A stretch of 64,000 bases of DNA from Cannabis sativa (Eukaryota; Streptophyta; Magnoliopsida; Rosales; Cannabaceae). The notes below the pieces were generated by a model. It was given only the letters and a program-made list of their open reading frames with translations. It searched no databases and was not told the DNA's origin. A program made the translations under genes and the position numbers. Below are positions 24,147-36,387 of the stretch, piece by piece; within the stretch, counting starts at the first letter, position 1, and each line of letters starts with the position of its first letter. Location: NCBI RefSeq assembly GCF_029168945.1, contig NC_083603.1, positions 43,152,396 to 43,216,395 on the forward strand, read 5' to 3'.

Positions 24147-26752
24147 TATCAACTCTTTTGAGTTAAAAGCTAATAAGCTTAAGCTAAAGTGGTTTGAAGT
24201 TCTAAGCTAATAAAAAGACGAGTTTTTATGGGTGAAAACTCTCAGAAAGATAAGCTCTCTCTCTCTCTCAACTTGTATTGCAAATAAAGCTCTTTTCTTT
24301 GTTTTGTAGTTTTTTGTTTGGGCGTTGTTATTTGTAGTAGTAATATAGCTATTAACAAAAAAAAAATGAAGCTTTTTTTTTTTTGAAGAGTCTCTCTCTT
24401 CTCTGCTATGGCAGACTATAATAAGAGTGTGAGGACCATATATTTAGATCTAAAGCCACTGGTTTAGCTCTATCAGAAACCCTCATCATCATCATCATCA
24501 CCATCATCGAAGCTATGGCATGACGTGGCATTTAATAAGCAGGCACGTGCGATGGGAAGAGGGCTGTGCTCGAGACAAATAGTTTTTGGCTTTTTTATTT
24601 TCTTTTTATTATTATTATTATTTTGAGAATTTACTAGAATTTATTCTGGTGTGTGAATCTCCTTCCTATATCTCCTGGTCTTGCTTTCTCTGCCGTTCAT
24701 CTCTTTTTGATGGAAAAATGTTGCTGAACAATAAATGTACTTACTTTACTATACTTTCAAATTTGGAAAAATGAGTAATATGTTTGAGATTAATTTGGAA
24801 ATAATAGATGCTTCCTATTGAATTTTTGAGATTTTATTTTCATAAATTGTTCACAGTATGTTGTCCTATAAAATGAGATACTTCTTTTTGATACTTAAAA
24901 TAGATAATGTTACAAACATAAAAATAATACTTTTAATTTATAAAAAAAATTGAGCATTATTATTATGTGAAACTATGTATCCAAATTAATAGTTTATAAT
25001 TATTATCATTAAAGTAAAATAAGTTAAGCCAATATTAAATTGAATTTTTTTATTTCAAAACACTTTTTTTAATATTTTATGAAAATTTACATAGTAACAG
25101 AATAATTTAAATCCTAATTCAAACTCACATAGTACTTTACATTTCAACCACTAAAATAAAACAAAAATAAAAAAAAATATTAAAAAGTAAATATATAAAG
25201 TGATTTCTCTATTAAAATTCACCATTTATGTATTCTAATAAATTCTGTGTTCAAACCCAAAGTATGCACAAAGTGTGTGGCGATTATTAAGCAATATAAA
25301 TTTCAAACAAAAGAAATGCAGTGAGTCTTTCTTTGGAAATCAGATTTTAGTAAGGAATTCTTTTGTGAAAAAAATAGAAAGGGAAGAAAAAGAGTGAAAA
25401 TTATTTCTGCATTTTTCAAAATAGTATTTTTGTTGTTCATTTTCTAATTTAATTTGTAATGTTAGCTCAAATTTTCCATTTTTTCCCACAATTCAAATTC
25501 CAAACAGTAATATATCATTAATTATTTTAAATTACAAAAATTAAAAAAATAATTAAATAATTAAATTAACTGATAAATTAATAGGAAAATATACAAATTC
25601 ATAGTTTCTCAATTCAAATCTAATTTTGTATAAATATATTATAAAAAAAATATATATTTTTTACCCTCCAAACATCCTATTATTAAATCCCAATAAATGT
25701 ATATATCAAAAAAGAAAAAAAAAATAGCTGATAGATAATAATGGTAACACAGAATGAGTCTTACGTTCAAATTTATATGAGAATAATGCTAAAGAGATAT
25801 AAAATTTAATTATTATTACTTTAAGCGTTTTAATTATTTATTCCAAAACATGGTTTCCGTTGGTTATTTTCTTATATTCCAAAAATATATATATAATTTT
25901 CTTTTAATATGATTTTTTTATGAATAGCAGTTTCGTTCATGCATGTATTGGAAAAAGAATAATTATTAAAAGAAACAAAAAAACAAAATTGTACAGTAAG
26001 AATATTTCACCTTTTTACTGAGTCAAAAATATGAGTTATGAAATTTGAAGAAGTTGAGATATGGAAGAATCCAGCAATGAAGTTCAGTTACAATTTTTCT
26101 ATCAAACAAAATATTGGTCATAAATTTCCCTCTTTATTATTCGAGCTGTATGCATTGCTATGTTAGGAAAGATTTTAAATGAGAAAATTAATTCGTTCCT
26201 ATAGAGTATAATTGCATAGAACTATATATAATAAATAGTAGGTTTGAATTTTTATTTTATGAGAAATTCTTTGAAGAAAAATGTTTGGAAATTAATTGAA
26301 TATAGGAGACATTTTTTCTTTATTTTAATTTAATGATAAACAAGCAAGGACCGCATGATTAGATCATAAAAATTGGACCCCCACACATATAAATTGGATA
26401 TAATTATAAAGATTAATTACAAGTATATTATATATACATGTTTTTCCTCATCAAATCAATCATATTATTTTAAAGGTTTTACAGTTCCATGTGATTCAGT
26501 ACAATAAATATAAATTTCTGATGATTTTAATCATTATAGGGTATCAAATTCACATGCCATGGAACTTATTGCAAAAAATATTGATATATATATATTTACA
26601 TGTACAATTAATATTATTTATTATCTTATGAAGTATCACTTCACAATTTCCAGAAAAAAAAAACTACAAGAATCATTACTTATGTGTGATTAATTAGTGT
26701 TGGTTGAAAGTTAATGCACACCTACAATCTATCTGCATTAGTTTTTAACTGT
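24147..26752. other. HIPP upstream region, then AT-rich spacer
   Basis: The first ~300 bases should hold the HIPP leader and core promoter on the minus strand: a GA/CT tract (about 24255-24270) and TATA-like CTATATTA at about 24341-24348. A CACGTG-type core (ggcacgtgcg) lies near 24541-24550. These are candidates only. From about 24.8 kb the sequence is AT-rich with no gene or recognisable element. Confidence 0.35.
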
Positions 26753-26755
26753 GAC

Positions 26756-27805
26756 CACTACTTAAAATTCAAAATTCCCAATTGTTTTACACTGTCGGGT
26801 AAAAAAAAATTTAACGGTCTATAAAACCGTTGCCTATACAAGCATCGCGAATACTGAGTAGAATAAGAGACGATAGAAAAATGTCAGTATATATAAAAGA
26901 ATTCTCGACGGTTTAAAACTGTCGATTATAGTCGAGACTATAGGCCACGGTTTAAAATCGTCGCCTATAGTATAGGCAACGGTTAAACCGTGGCCTATAG
27001 TATAGCCGACAATTTTAAATCGCCGCTATAGTGGATTTTCCCCAAAAAAAAAAAATCATCACCTTCATCCTCCTCGAAACCAAGATGAGAATTTCGTTTG
27101 ACCTTAAAATTCCCGAATAGTCGAGATATCTGGCGATCTTTGATATACAAAAATTTTACATAAATCCCAAAATAAAAATAATAATAAAGAAGTTACGAGA
27201 AAGAGTGAACGAGAGGGAGAAGACTGATCAATGCTCGTGGTGGTTCGTGATCGTGCATTTGTCTTTGGACAAGAGAGAGAGAGAGAGAGGAGTGATGGTA
27301 GTTCTCGTGGTAGAGCTCGTGGCTGTGGTCGACCATGGTGGAGCTTGAATAGGCTTTCGTCTATGGTAGAGCTCGTGAAAGAGAAAGCGAGAAAGAGAGA
27401 GTGAGAGACAAGAGATCGATATTTTGAAAATGTAGAGATTTAAAAAAATTAAAATGTAAAACGTGTTATATTAGAGCAAGGAAAAACACATTATTTGAAT
27501 TTTTTTTAAAATTTGAACTAAAAACTAACGGTTAAAAACTGTGGCCTAACACTATAGGCAACAGTTTTAAACCGTGGCCTATACTATATGCCACAATTTT
27601 TAACCGACGCCACCTCTCCTTATTTAAAAAAAAATCACAATATTTAAGGCACACTTCAAAATTATCAAGAATACATCACGAGTGTTTAAAATCGTCGAGA
27701 ATACTTAATTTTTCTCGATGGTTTTAAATACTTAATTTTTTAAGCGACGGTCTCCCAGAAAAAATATTTTTAGGACTGTCAGGAATAGTGGTTTTTTTAG
27801 TAATG
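26756..27805. mobile_element. CACTA-like non-autonomous element
   Basis: The 1050-bp block starts CACTACTTAAAA and ends TTTTTTTAGTAATG. The ends match at about 10 of 12 positions as inverted repeats and are flanked by a 3-bp duplication gac (26753-26755 and 27806-27808). Both subterminal regions carry many direct and inverted copies of 'ggtttaaa(a)ccgt(c/g)gcctatag', the sort of array to which CACTA transposases bind. The core (about 27060-27480) is a different, more purine-rich stretch with a short GA tract and no transposase. Confidence 0.75.
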
Positions 27806-27808
27806 GAC

Positions 27809-28148
27809 ACAAATTGCTACTATTCCAAAATAGTTCTTTTGCATCTATCAATACTTAAAATAAACGGAATTGATTAATTTAAAATTTTTCCATTAGTGTA
27901 AATCTACAAAACTTTTTCTCAGTTTTAAACAGACACAAATTCATTTGCATTGGTTTAAAATTTACACAAACTAAAAATAAGCCAACTTGGAAAACTCACT
28001 TAATGAAACCTTACTATAGATTACTAATTTTATTTTAGGGTTAGCGACACTCAGTTTACCAATTGCACAATCGATATCTCTCACTTTCACTCTCTCACCT
28101 CCTGCCAACGCTCGTCCTTGCACCTCCACCAATTCCAGCAACGTCGAC

Positions 28149-28210
<62 letters not shown>

Positions 28211-28613
28211 CAAGTGTGGTGATGACAACCACTGGCACACGCTCTTCACGACGATAGCTAAGAGATGTTGACACAGATCTGGTCATCGACTTAGTAAGTC
28301 TCTGTCCTTTAAAGCCGGCAACCTATGATAAAAAAAAAAAAAAATTTAAAGTTTGGACATAGATTTGATTTTATTGTATTTTTATTCTTAAATCATAAAA
28401 TTTGGTTTAAATTTATTATATTTTTATTCTTGAATTTGATTGAATAGCATTGCTAATTATGATATGTATATTGTGGTTTATGGGTTTGTATCTTAATTTA
28501 ATTCGAAGTGGATCATCACTACTATAACTATAGCATTTATTTTCAGTTTTTTTCTTTAAAAATGAAGATAAAAGTTTTAAAATGCTTATTTTCTCGCTTT
28601 TAGCTTGATACTC
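27809..28613. other. Spacer with CT and AT microsatellites
   Basis: A (CT)15 tract (28151-28180) runs straight into an (AT)n tract (28181-28207). The ORFs through both strands here are encoded by the microsatellites (poly-Leu/Ser, Tyr/Ile or Arg/Glu) and are not genes. About 28030-28145 is less AT-rich and leader-like, without a supported gene. Confidence 0.6.
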
Positions 28614-28621
28614 AATGAAAT

Positions 28622-29872
28622 TAGGCATGTCAAAAAGATTCATCTAGTTGGAGCGGGTTGGAGCTCCGATCCGACAGATCATCTCTGATCCGAAATATTC
28701 GGATACTTATTGGATCTTGGATCAAATCCGCTTCGCCCCGCCTAATTCTTTTTTGGATCGAATCTAATTCGAACCGATTTCAATTTATTTTTTAAAAAAA
28801 AACTTAATTCAAGACTCGGATCCCTTGGGACCTGACCCAGGCCCAGGCCCAGACCCGAAACCCAGACCCGCGCCCAGGACTGGGACCCTGACCCGAGACC
28901 TGTACCTGGACTATGACCCGGGAACTCGACCCTGGACCCGGACCCAAACCCGAACTAGGGGCAGGATCAGGACCTGCACCCAGACCCGGACACAGGACCT
29001 GGGACCCGGAGTCGGACCAAGATCGGGACCCGGGACCCAAAACCCAGACCCAGACCCGACCCCGAACCCAGACCGGGACCCAAGACCAGGATCGAACCTG
29101 GGACTCGAGATTAGGACTAGACCCAAACCCGGACCTAAACCCAGACTCGGACCTTAACCCGAACCCAAACCCAGACACAAGACCCGAACCCGAACCTGGA
29201 CTTGGACCGGGACCCGATCCGGACTAGGCACCCAGACCTAGACCTAGACCCTGACTCGGGACCCTTACCCAGACCGGGACCGAACCCGGGACCCGAGACC
29301 AGGATTGGGACCGTCTCGGGATTTGGGACAGGGACTCGGACCGGACCCGGACCCGGACCTAGGACCTAGACCCAAACCCAGGACCCGGACCCGGACCCGA
29401 ATCCGGACCCAGACCCAAGACCCTGACCCGGACCCAGACTCGGATTCGGACCCAAACTTAGACCCGAACCTAGACCCGAACCCAAACCCAAACCGAGACT
29501 CGAACCCGGACCGAGACCTGGACCCAAACTTGGACCCAGACCTGACCTGTTGTTGGTGTTGGGGTAGAGTTTATTAAAAATATATTATCTTTACACAATC
29601 TATTGATAAATTTCAATGCCAAACATAGTATTGTATTTAATAATACTAATACAATGTTAAAATGGATATACAATTAAAAGCTAATATTAAAATTCTTAAA
29701 AAAAAAAAAAGAAGAGTCGGGTCGGATCTGATCTGATCCGAATAAGTCGGGTCGGATTTGATCCGATCCAAGTATTTGATCTAGCGGGGCGGGGCGGGAC
29801 AGATCCCTACATGATCTGGATCAGATCGGATCATAGCCGGATCAGCTCTGACCCGACTCATTTACACTCCTA
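28622..29872. mobile_element. Non-autonomous hAT element carrying a hexamer array
   Basis: This 1251-bp element has ends TAGGCATGTCAA and TTACACTCCTA and flanking octamers aatgaaat (28614-28621) and attgaaat (29873-29880), matching at 7 of 8. Subterminal regions (28650-28790 and 29717-29865) hold the same GGATC/CGGGTC motifs as the element at 17011-18593, so the two form one family. Its core differs completely: a GC-rich degenerate hexamer array replaces the AT-rich core. No transposase is present. Confidence 0.82.
28829..29549 (+). repeat. Degenerate GACCCR hexamer array (~120 units)
   Basis: For about 720 bases the sequence is almost purely variants of GACCCG, GACCCA, GACCTG and GGACCC, with few insertions. 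Because the period is six and the unit lacks stops, all three plus frames (Asp-Pro, Thr-Arg/Gln, Gly-Pro) and the minus frames stay open for long stretches. These are not genes. It is a C-rich, strand-asymmetric GC island in AT-rich DNA. Confidence 0.95.
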
Positions 29873-30169
29873 ATTGAAATTTGGATGTAACTTTGGTTTT
29901 TTCAAAAATCAAAGATAAAATGGTCGAATATTTTGGTAGTTCGTGATTACCTGGTTTAGGAAATCGTTTTTTATGATTTGTAATAAGAGGTAGGGGTCTA
30001 ATGGACAATATAATATGCATTTGACACTTAATTTTGTGATTATATTTAGACGCAAATTACTTTTAGTGTCTCTCTTATTTAGTCATCATGAAAACTCTTT
30101 TGCATCAGCCTTCCTATTACCCGTGGAATTCTTTAAAATTAACAGTTATCCATTAAATAGTCAAAGATG

Positions 30170-30796
30170 TAGGAACATTAACAGGATGGGATGGGGCAGG
30201 GGCAAGAATTGTTCCCCCAACCCCATACCCACTCTAATACCCATTTAAATTAAAGCGGAGATGGGATGAGGATTATCCTGCAGTAGGATTCCTATCGGTA
30301 CTCATTGCATATACATTTTTGAAAAAAGAAAATAATGTCTCAAATAGAATTAAAAAATTTATAAAAACTCATTAAAAATACAAACATAAGTTAAATAGTG
30401 TATAATAAATGGAGTTAATAAATACAAAATTGGCAATTGAAAATAAGTAGTTAATTATCTTTTTTTTAAAAGCAGTTAAGTATGATTATTAATAAGTATC
30501 ACCGTAAGTATTTTCATTAAAATTAAAATATCTTATTAATACAATTAATAAAAAACCTAAACTATAAAATTATTTTAATTATAATAGTTAAGATTTTAAA
30601 ATTTAAATATATACATATATTATATTGAGATGAGTTTCGAACGGGTATCTATTCCCCCGTCCCCACCCCGAACTTGACTCGAGTATAAATTTTTAAATCT
30701 ATATCCGGCCCCACCTTTGAAATTCGACTTCCGCCTGAGGGGCAAATACCCATCGTCCACCGATATCTGAACCCGCAAATTTAATTGTCACCCCTA
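30170..30796. mobile_element. Non-autonomous hAT element
   Basis: The 627-bp block starts TAGGAACATTAACAGG and ends TTTAATTGTCACCCCTA. The flanking octamers caaagatg (30162-30169) and caaagctg (30797-30804) agree at 7 of 8. The ends are GC-rich (ggatgggatggggcagggg at the left; ccgtccccaccccg and cgacttccgcctgagg at the right) and the core is AT-rich. The right TIR (TAGGGGTGACAAT on the other strand) is typical of plant hAT elements. Confidence 0.75.
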
Positions 30797-31396
30797 CAAA
30801 GCTGTTTGTCAAGCACCAAAGGTACCATCAATGGCCTCTCTCCAAATTACCATTAGACCATTAGTTTTTCATTGTTTTAATTGCAAATTATTGTGACTAT
30901 TTTTGTTTTCACGACATAAATTTTGCATACAAATGATATGTGACATCATTTATTTTATCAATAAATTTCGGAAAGTTCTCAAGAGCATTATATATATATG
31001 TACGTGTTAGACACTATAAACTAATATAAATATATTAAAGTTTACATGAGAATTTCATATATTATAGGTGAAATAACAATAATGCTTAGGACACTCGCAA
31101 ATATAATGTTGTGTAGCTCACATTAATTATCGTACGTGTAATACATTAATATTACACTAATTTTTTTTTAAGTACTATATATAATACATATATAGTTAGT
31201 TGAAAATGATATATGTCACAATGAATGTAAATTTTGTTTTAAATTTTCAGGTGTACGCTTAATTTTTTTGGTCAGAAAGTAGAGTTATATATCAAATTAT
31301 TGTTACGTAATTAGAGCCACCAGGTTATTATTTATAGTACTACATATTAATTATTCACTCTTTTACAATGTGTGGCATAAAGTTTATATATATTTT

Positions 31397-31631
31397 TGGG
31401 TAAGTTTACAATACACATTTTGAAAGAATATTTTAGTAGACTTTTTCGGCATCGATCCAAGAGAATTTTTATCTCTTTTGCTTTTATTTTATGACCATTT
31501 ATGTTATAATTATTTAAGATAATTTATAAATTTTTAAAAAAATTGAATTAATTTATAACGTCAAAAATAAGATTTATGTATTTTGTTATATGTGCAACTA
31601 TTTTTTCTTATACGTATAATAAGTAACTGTT
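31397..31631. repeat. Left part of an AT-rich MITE-like repeat that hosts the copia element
   Basis: It starts near 'gggtaagtttacaatacac'. It shares 'tataattatttaagata', 'ttataaatttttaaaaaa' and related phrases with about 51.33-51.56 kb and, more weakly, 3.0 and 20.2 kb. The sequence continues at 36609 after the copia insertion (to about 36720). No coding capacity. Confidence 0.5.
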
Positions 31632-31860
31632 TATTAGACACTAAACCGTTTCTTTAGTTAGTTATTTTTCTGTTATGCTGTCAGTTTATTGTTTTGTAAC
31701 TAACTGATGTAAAGTGCCTACTGCTATAAATAAAACCAGCTACTCATTCAAATGAGTTAAGCTTTTCTTGCATTTCTCTGTTTTGTTCTGTTATGAGTTT
31801 TACTCTCTTGGTTATACCTGCTACTGGTTTTTACCAACTCATGCTTGATTAGCTTCTACA
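31632..31860 (+). repeat. 5' LTR of the copia element
   Basis: The 229-bp LTR begins TATTAGACAC and ends GCTTCTACA. A TATA box, TATAAATAAA (31725-31734), would direct genomic RNA synthesis, placing the U3/R border about 30 bases later. It is identical to the 3' LTR except at 31840. Confidence 0.97.
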
Positions 31861-31872
31861 TGGTATCAGAAG
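31861..31872 (+). other. Primer-binding site (initiator Met tRNA type)
   Basis: TGGTATCAGAAG starts directly after the 5' LTR. It matches the plant copia consensus TGGTATCAGAGC at 11 of 12 positions; the mismatch is at position 11, with A in place of G. Confidence 0.9.
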
Positions 31873-31878
31873 TCTTCC

Positions 31879-34800
31879 ATGGAGTCCTCGATTCCATCTC
31901 CCGATCCTACTCCTTCTACTGTCACAACTCCTCCTCCAGAAATGACCGCCCAATCTGCTCCTGCTAGCTCCTCTGCCTGGAATCCCTTTTCCAGTTCCTT
32001 GTCGACTTCCCTCACGATCAAGCTTGATCGTGCCAATTTCCTTTCTTGGAAATCCCAAGTTGTTCCAACTGTTATTGGGCATGATTTAGATGAAATTCTC
32101 TTCAATGGCACCCCTCCTCCTCAAATCTTGATCAATGGAAATCCCAATCCTCTCTATCAACAATGGAAGAAACATGACCAACTCCTCCTTTCATGGCTCA
32201 GATCGTCCATGACCGAAGGTGTCTTGGCCTCTGTTGCGAATCATCATACTTCCTTTGCGGTGTGGCGTGCTTTGGAACAAAGATTCGCTAGTCAATCTCG
32301 TGCCCGACTACTCCAGCTCAAAGGTCAGTTTTCAAATGTTCACAAAGGCAATCTCTCGATTTCTGACTATGTGGATAAAGTCCAAAGTCTTGCTGATTCT
32401 TTGGTGATAGCCGGTTCTAACATTAGTGATCAAGATATTGTTCTTCAGATCTTGAATGGCTTAGGTGCTGAATTTGACCCCGTTGTCTCCGGAATCACTT
32501 CAAGAAGTGACTCTTTATCTCTTGATGAGGTTCAAGCTCTTCTCATGTCTCATGAGAGTAGACTTGAACATCACAGCACCATGACAGATGTTTCTATGAA
32601 ACTTCAAGCTAATCTGGCCTTTGGGAACAATAGAAACAACACTGGTCGATATATTCCACCAGCTGCTCGAGGAAATGCCCCTGATACTTTTTCAAGAAAT
32701 GGTGGCAAACTGCCTCCCCGTGGTTCTTTTGGCTTTCAAAATCGTCTCATGTGTCAACTTTGTCTCAAAAGTGGGCACACGGCAGCTGTGTGCCACTACC
32801 GTTTTGATAAAAACTTTGTTCTTCCAAAGCCAAATACTGTCAATCCACGGGCTTATCTTACGGAATTGGACACTGACAATGAATATCAGGTATATAACTC
32901 CACTGTTATCCCTGACTTTGGTGATGATAACCTTTGGTTTGTTGATACAGGAGCTAATGTTCATGTGACTAATGGATCTGAATCTCTTGAATCACCCTCT
33001 CCCTACTCTGGAACCGAGTCCTTAGCTGTTGGTGATGGTAAGCAATTACTCATCACTCATGTTGGGTCTACCTTCTTATCTCCAAATAATTCATATCCCT
33101 TGCGTTTAAACTCTGTTCTTAAAGTTCCTGCAATTAAAAAGAACTTAGTCAGTGTGTCTAAACTAACAAATGATAATAATGTCTATCTTGAATTTCACAA
33201 ACATTGTTGTTTTGTTAAGGACAAACTCACAGGGGCTGTGCTTCTCAAGGGACCAGTTAGAGATGGCCTTTATGTTCTTGGTGAATCGGATTCATCATCT
33301 CCTGCATTACAATGCAATCTCACTACTGTTTCTGCTCATAAATCCTTTTGTAATAACTCTACTGGTATGACAGTAGACTCTTGTACTTCATCTCTCAATA
33401 ATAATAAAGAAATTAATTCAGCCTATCCTTTACATTGCTTTTCAACTGCTTTATCTACTACCTTGCACCAAGATGTCAACATTTGGCATCAAAAATTGGG
33501 CCATCCTAGTGCTACTGTTTTAAGCAAACTTTTACCAAATATTTCTCATAGTGGGACTTTAAAAGATTTAAAATTCTGTATTGCATGTCAAAAAGGGAAA
33601 AGTCATAAACTTTCTTACCCTCTATCTACTAGCCATGCTTCCCAACCTCTTGCATTAATTCATACCGATTTGTGGGGGCCGTCCCATGTTGAATCTAAAG
33701 AAGGTTTTAAATACTATATTCATTTTATCGATGATCACACTAGATATACTTGGATATATCCTTTAACTCTCAAATCTCAAGCATTTGATATTTTTATAAA
33801 ATTCAAAAGCATGGTCGAAAAACAATTTAATTTGCCCATTAAAAGTGTTCAATCCGATTGGGGAGGGGAGTATAGGCCTTTTGCTCGATTTCTTAGTGAT
33901 CAAGGGATTCATTTCCAACATCCTTGTCCACATGATCATGAACAAAATGGAAGGGCTGAACGAAAACATCGCCACATAACTGAAACTGGTTTGGTTCTTC
34001 TTGCTCAAGCTGGTTTGCCCTTGTCCTATTGGTGGTATGCCTTTCAATGTGCTGTTTTTACAATCAATCGGCTTCCTACAGTTGTTCTTGGGTTTAGAAC
34101 TCCTTATGAAAGCTTGTTTGGGACTCAACCGGATTACAAGATTCTAAAGCCTTTTGGTTGTGCGTGTTTTCCTCACTTGAGGCCTTACAACAACCATAAA
34201 ATGGAATATAGATCTGATCAATGCATATTTCTTGGCTATTCTTCACATCACAAGGGCTATCTATGTGAAAACTCCAATGGCCGAATATATATAGCAAGAA
34301 ATGTGGTCTTTAATGAAAGCCACTTTCCTGCCTTTACAGTTTTCAATAACAGTCAGGTACAATCTTCCTCTTCTGCTTCATTTCCTACATTTTCTTTTCA
34401 TAATACACTTGTTACTGATGCTAACTCATCTCCTGGTTGTGCTAATGGTGCTCCTCCTATACTTATGCTTAACCAAAATGTTGCCCCAACCAATCAAGCA
34501 TCAATACCTGTCCCACCACCATCTATACAACCAGAAATTTCACCCAGTAACCCAGCAACTACACACCAGCAACCTACTGTTCCATCACCCATACCTGCCT
34601 TGACTGTATCTTCCCTACCACTGCCCACTTCCTCAACTACAGATGCTACTGTAATGCTACAGCAGTCCACAAATTCCTCTATTCCACCAGATAATGTCCC
34701 TGCTACAGCACCAATTTCCAGCATCATCAATCGGGTTCATCACATGAAAACTCGGTCTCAAAGTGGCATTTACAAACCTAAGGCATACATGGCAACAAGA

Positions 34801-36387
34801 CATCCTTTACAAGAATCTCTCTTCCCAACTGAACCTAGAACAACTCAGCAAGCCCTCAAGGATCCCAAATGGCTTCAATCAATGCAAAGAGAAAACACAG
34901 CCTTGATCAAATCCCACACTTGGACTCTTGTTCCCTACCATCCGGATATGCATGTCATTGACAACAAGTGGGTGTACCGAATCAAACTCAATGCTGATGG
35001 TTCTCTCAATAACTACAAGTCAAGATTAGTTGCTAAAGGATACTTGCAAACACCTGGCATAGATTATGAGGAGACATTTAGTCCTGTGGTTAAACCTGTT
35101 ACGGTTAGAACAGTCCTATCTCTTGCTGTTACTTCAAATTGGCCAGTCAAACAATTAGATGTTAGTAATGCATTCTTAAATGGTGACTTACATGAAACTG
35201 TGTACATGAGACAACCCAAAGGTTTTGAAGACCCCACCAAACCTAATCATGTTTGTCATCTTCGCAAGGCTATCTATGGGTTAAAGCAAGCTCCTAGAGC
35301 TTGGAATGAAAAGCTAAGGACTACTTTGTTGCAATGGGGATTTCACGCATCACGATCTGACACCTCTCTGTTTGTCTATGGTTCAGCTTCGGATTTGATC
35401 ATTTTACTAGTGTATGTTGATGACATACTAGTAACCGGCCCTAATTCAGCTCTTATTTCGAAGTTAATTACTGATCTCAATACTTCCTTTGCCTTAAAAG
35501 ATCTCGGGTCCATCCATTACTTTCTTGGCATTGAAATTTATCGAGATTCTGGGGGAATGTATCTTTCCCAAAGTAAATATATTTCTGATCTTCTCTCTAG
35601 ATTGCAGCTTGATGGAGTCAAAGGTTGTCCCAATCCAGCTAGTTCACATCAGAAATTGTCTCTCAATGATGGTGAACCATTTCAGGATCCCACTCTCTAC
35701 AGAAGTACCCTCGGTGCTCTCCAATACCTTACTCTAACTCGGCCTGATGTAGCTTTCATCATTAACAAGCTTAGTCAATTTATTCATGCTCCTACTGTTA
35801 CACATTGGACTGCTTGTAAAAGGTTACTCCGCTATCTTAAAGGGACGATCTCTGATGGATTACTTCTTCGACCTGCTGCATCAATGGAAATTTCAGCATA
35901 TTCTGATGCCGATTGGGCTAGTGCCATTGATGACAGGAAATCCACGGGGGGTTATGTAATTTTTCTTGGTGGCAACCTTGTATCTTGGTCTGCTAAAAAG
36001 CAAAATGTGGTAGCAAGGTCGAGTACTGAAAGTGAGTTTAGAAGTTTGGCAAATACTGCTGCAGAAATAAAATGGCTGGTTCATTTGCTTTCTGAGTTAC
36101 AGGTTTCTCTTCATCATTCCCCAATTATTTGGGTTGATAATCAAGGAGCTGCTGCTCTTGCAGCTAATCCCATCTTTCATGCAAGGTCCAAACATATCGA
36201 GATTGATCTCCACTTTGTTCGAGATCAAATCATGGCCAAGGAACTCTCGGTTCGGTATGTTCCAGCAGTTGACCAAGTGGCTGATTCACTTACAAAGGCA
36301 CTGACCACTGATCGGTTTCTCTATCTCAAAGACAAACTAAAAATGGCTGAAACCCCTTTTCGTTTGAGGGGGGATATTAGACACTAA
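31879..36387 (+). CDS. Ty1-copia gag-pol polyprotein
   Basis: Encodes all functions for cytoplasmic particle assembly, reverse transcription and integration. Domains in order of the 1502 residues: gag with [13 protein letters not shown] near residue 50; CCHC zinc knuckle [14 protein letters not shown] (292-305); aspartic protease DTGA (356-359); integrase zinc finger HQKLGH (537-542) with CIAC (567-570); integrase catalytic residues Asp597, Asp660 and Glu694, spaced as usual for plant copia; reverse transcriptase with YVDD (1179-1182); RNase H with Asp1343, Glu1384 and Asp1420. All key residues are present and there is no stop or frameshift. Protease reads DTGA rather than the commoner DSGA, a conservative change. 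The start is the first ATG after the primer-binding site (18 bases from its start). The stop TAA lies 11-13 bases inside the 3' LTR. ORFs on other frames within this span are shadows. Confidence 0.98.
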   Translation: MESSIPSPDPTPSTVTTPPPEMTAQSAPASSSAWNPFSSSLSTSLTIKLDRANFLSWKSQVVPTVIGHDLDEILFNGTPPPQILINGNPNPLYQQWKKHDQLLLSWLRSSMTEGVLASVANHHTSFAVWRALEQRFASQSRARLLQLKGQFSNVHKGNLSISDYVDKVQSLADSLVIAGSNISDQDIVLQILNGLGAEFDPVVSGITSRSDSLSLDEVQALLMSHESRLEHHSTMTDVSMKLQANLAFGNNRNNTGRYIPPAARGNAPDTFSRNGGKLPPRGSFGFQNRLMCQLCLKSGHTAAVCHYRFDKNFVLPKPNTVNPRAYLTELDTDNEYQVYNSTVIPDFGDDNLWFVDTGANVHVTNGSESLESPSPYSGTESLAVGDGKQLLITHVGSTFLSPNNSYPLRLNSVLKVPAIKKNLVSVSKLTNDNNVYLEFHKHCCFVKDKLTGAVLLKGPVRDGLYVLGESDSSSPALQCNLTTVSAHKSFCNNSTGMTVDSCTSSLNNNKEINSAYPLHCFSTALSTTLHQDVNIWHQKLGHPSATVLSKLLPNISHSGTLKDLKFCIACQKGKSHKLSYPLSTSHASQPLALIHTDLWGPSHVESKEGFKYYIHFIDDHTRYTWIYPLTLKSQAFDIFIKFKSMVEKQFNLPIKSVQSDWGGEYRPFARFLSDQGIHFQHPCPHDHEQNGRAERKHRHITETGLVLLAQAGLPLSYWWYAFQCAVFTINRLPTVVLGFRTPYESLFGTQPDYKILKPFGCACFPHLRPYNNHKMEYRSDQCIFLGYSSHHKGYLCENSNGRIYIARNVVFNESHFPAFTVFNNSQVQSSSSASFPTFSFHNTLVTDANSSPGCANGAPPILMLNQNVAPTNQASIPVPPPSIQPEISPSNPATTHQQPTVPSPIPALTVSSLPLPTSSTTDATVMLQQSTNSSIPPDNVPATAPISSIINRVHHMKTRSQSGIYKPKAYMATRHPLQESLFPTEPRTTQQALKDPKWLQSMQRENTALIKSHTWTLVPYHPDMHVIDNKWVYRIKLNADGSLNNYKSRLVAKGYLQTPGIDYEETFSPVVKPVTVRTVLSLAVTSNWPVKQLDVSNAFLNGDLHETVYMRQPKGFEDPTKPNHVCHLRKAIYGLKQAPRAWNEKLRTTLLQWGFHASRSDTSLFVYGSASDLIILLVYVDDILVTGPNSALISKLITDLNTSFALKDLGSIHYFLGIEIYRDSGGMYLSQSKYISDLLSRLQLDGVKGCPNPASSHQKLSLNDGEPFQDPTLYRSTLGALQYLTLTRPDVAFIINKLSQFIHAPTVTHWTACKRLLRYLKGTISDGLLLRPAASMEISAYSDADWASAIDDRKSTGGYVIFLGGNLVSWSAKKQNVVARSSTESEFRSLANTAAEIKWLVHLLSELQVSLHHSPIIWVDNQGAAALAANPIFHARSKHIEIDLHFVRDQIMAKELSVRYVPAVDQVADSLTKALTTDRFLYLKDKLKMAETPFRLRGDIRH
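36366..36374 (+). other. Polypurine tract
   Basis: GAGGGGGGA lies directly before the 3' LTR and would prime plus-strand DNA synthesis. It is also part of the gag-pol reading frame. Confidence 0.9.

Noticed and set aside
28804..29577. Long Pro/Asp/Thr/Arg-rich ORFs on both strands
   Set aside because: They arise from a stop-free six-base repeat read in every frame; no start context, domain or codon bias supports a protein.
31861..31872. tRNA gene fragment
   Set aside because: It is the primer-binding site of the copia element directly after the LTR; no cloverleaf can be formed.
32219..36084. Additional ORFs on both strands inside the copia element
   Set aside because: Shadows of the 1502-codon gag-pol frame; none has recognisable domains.
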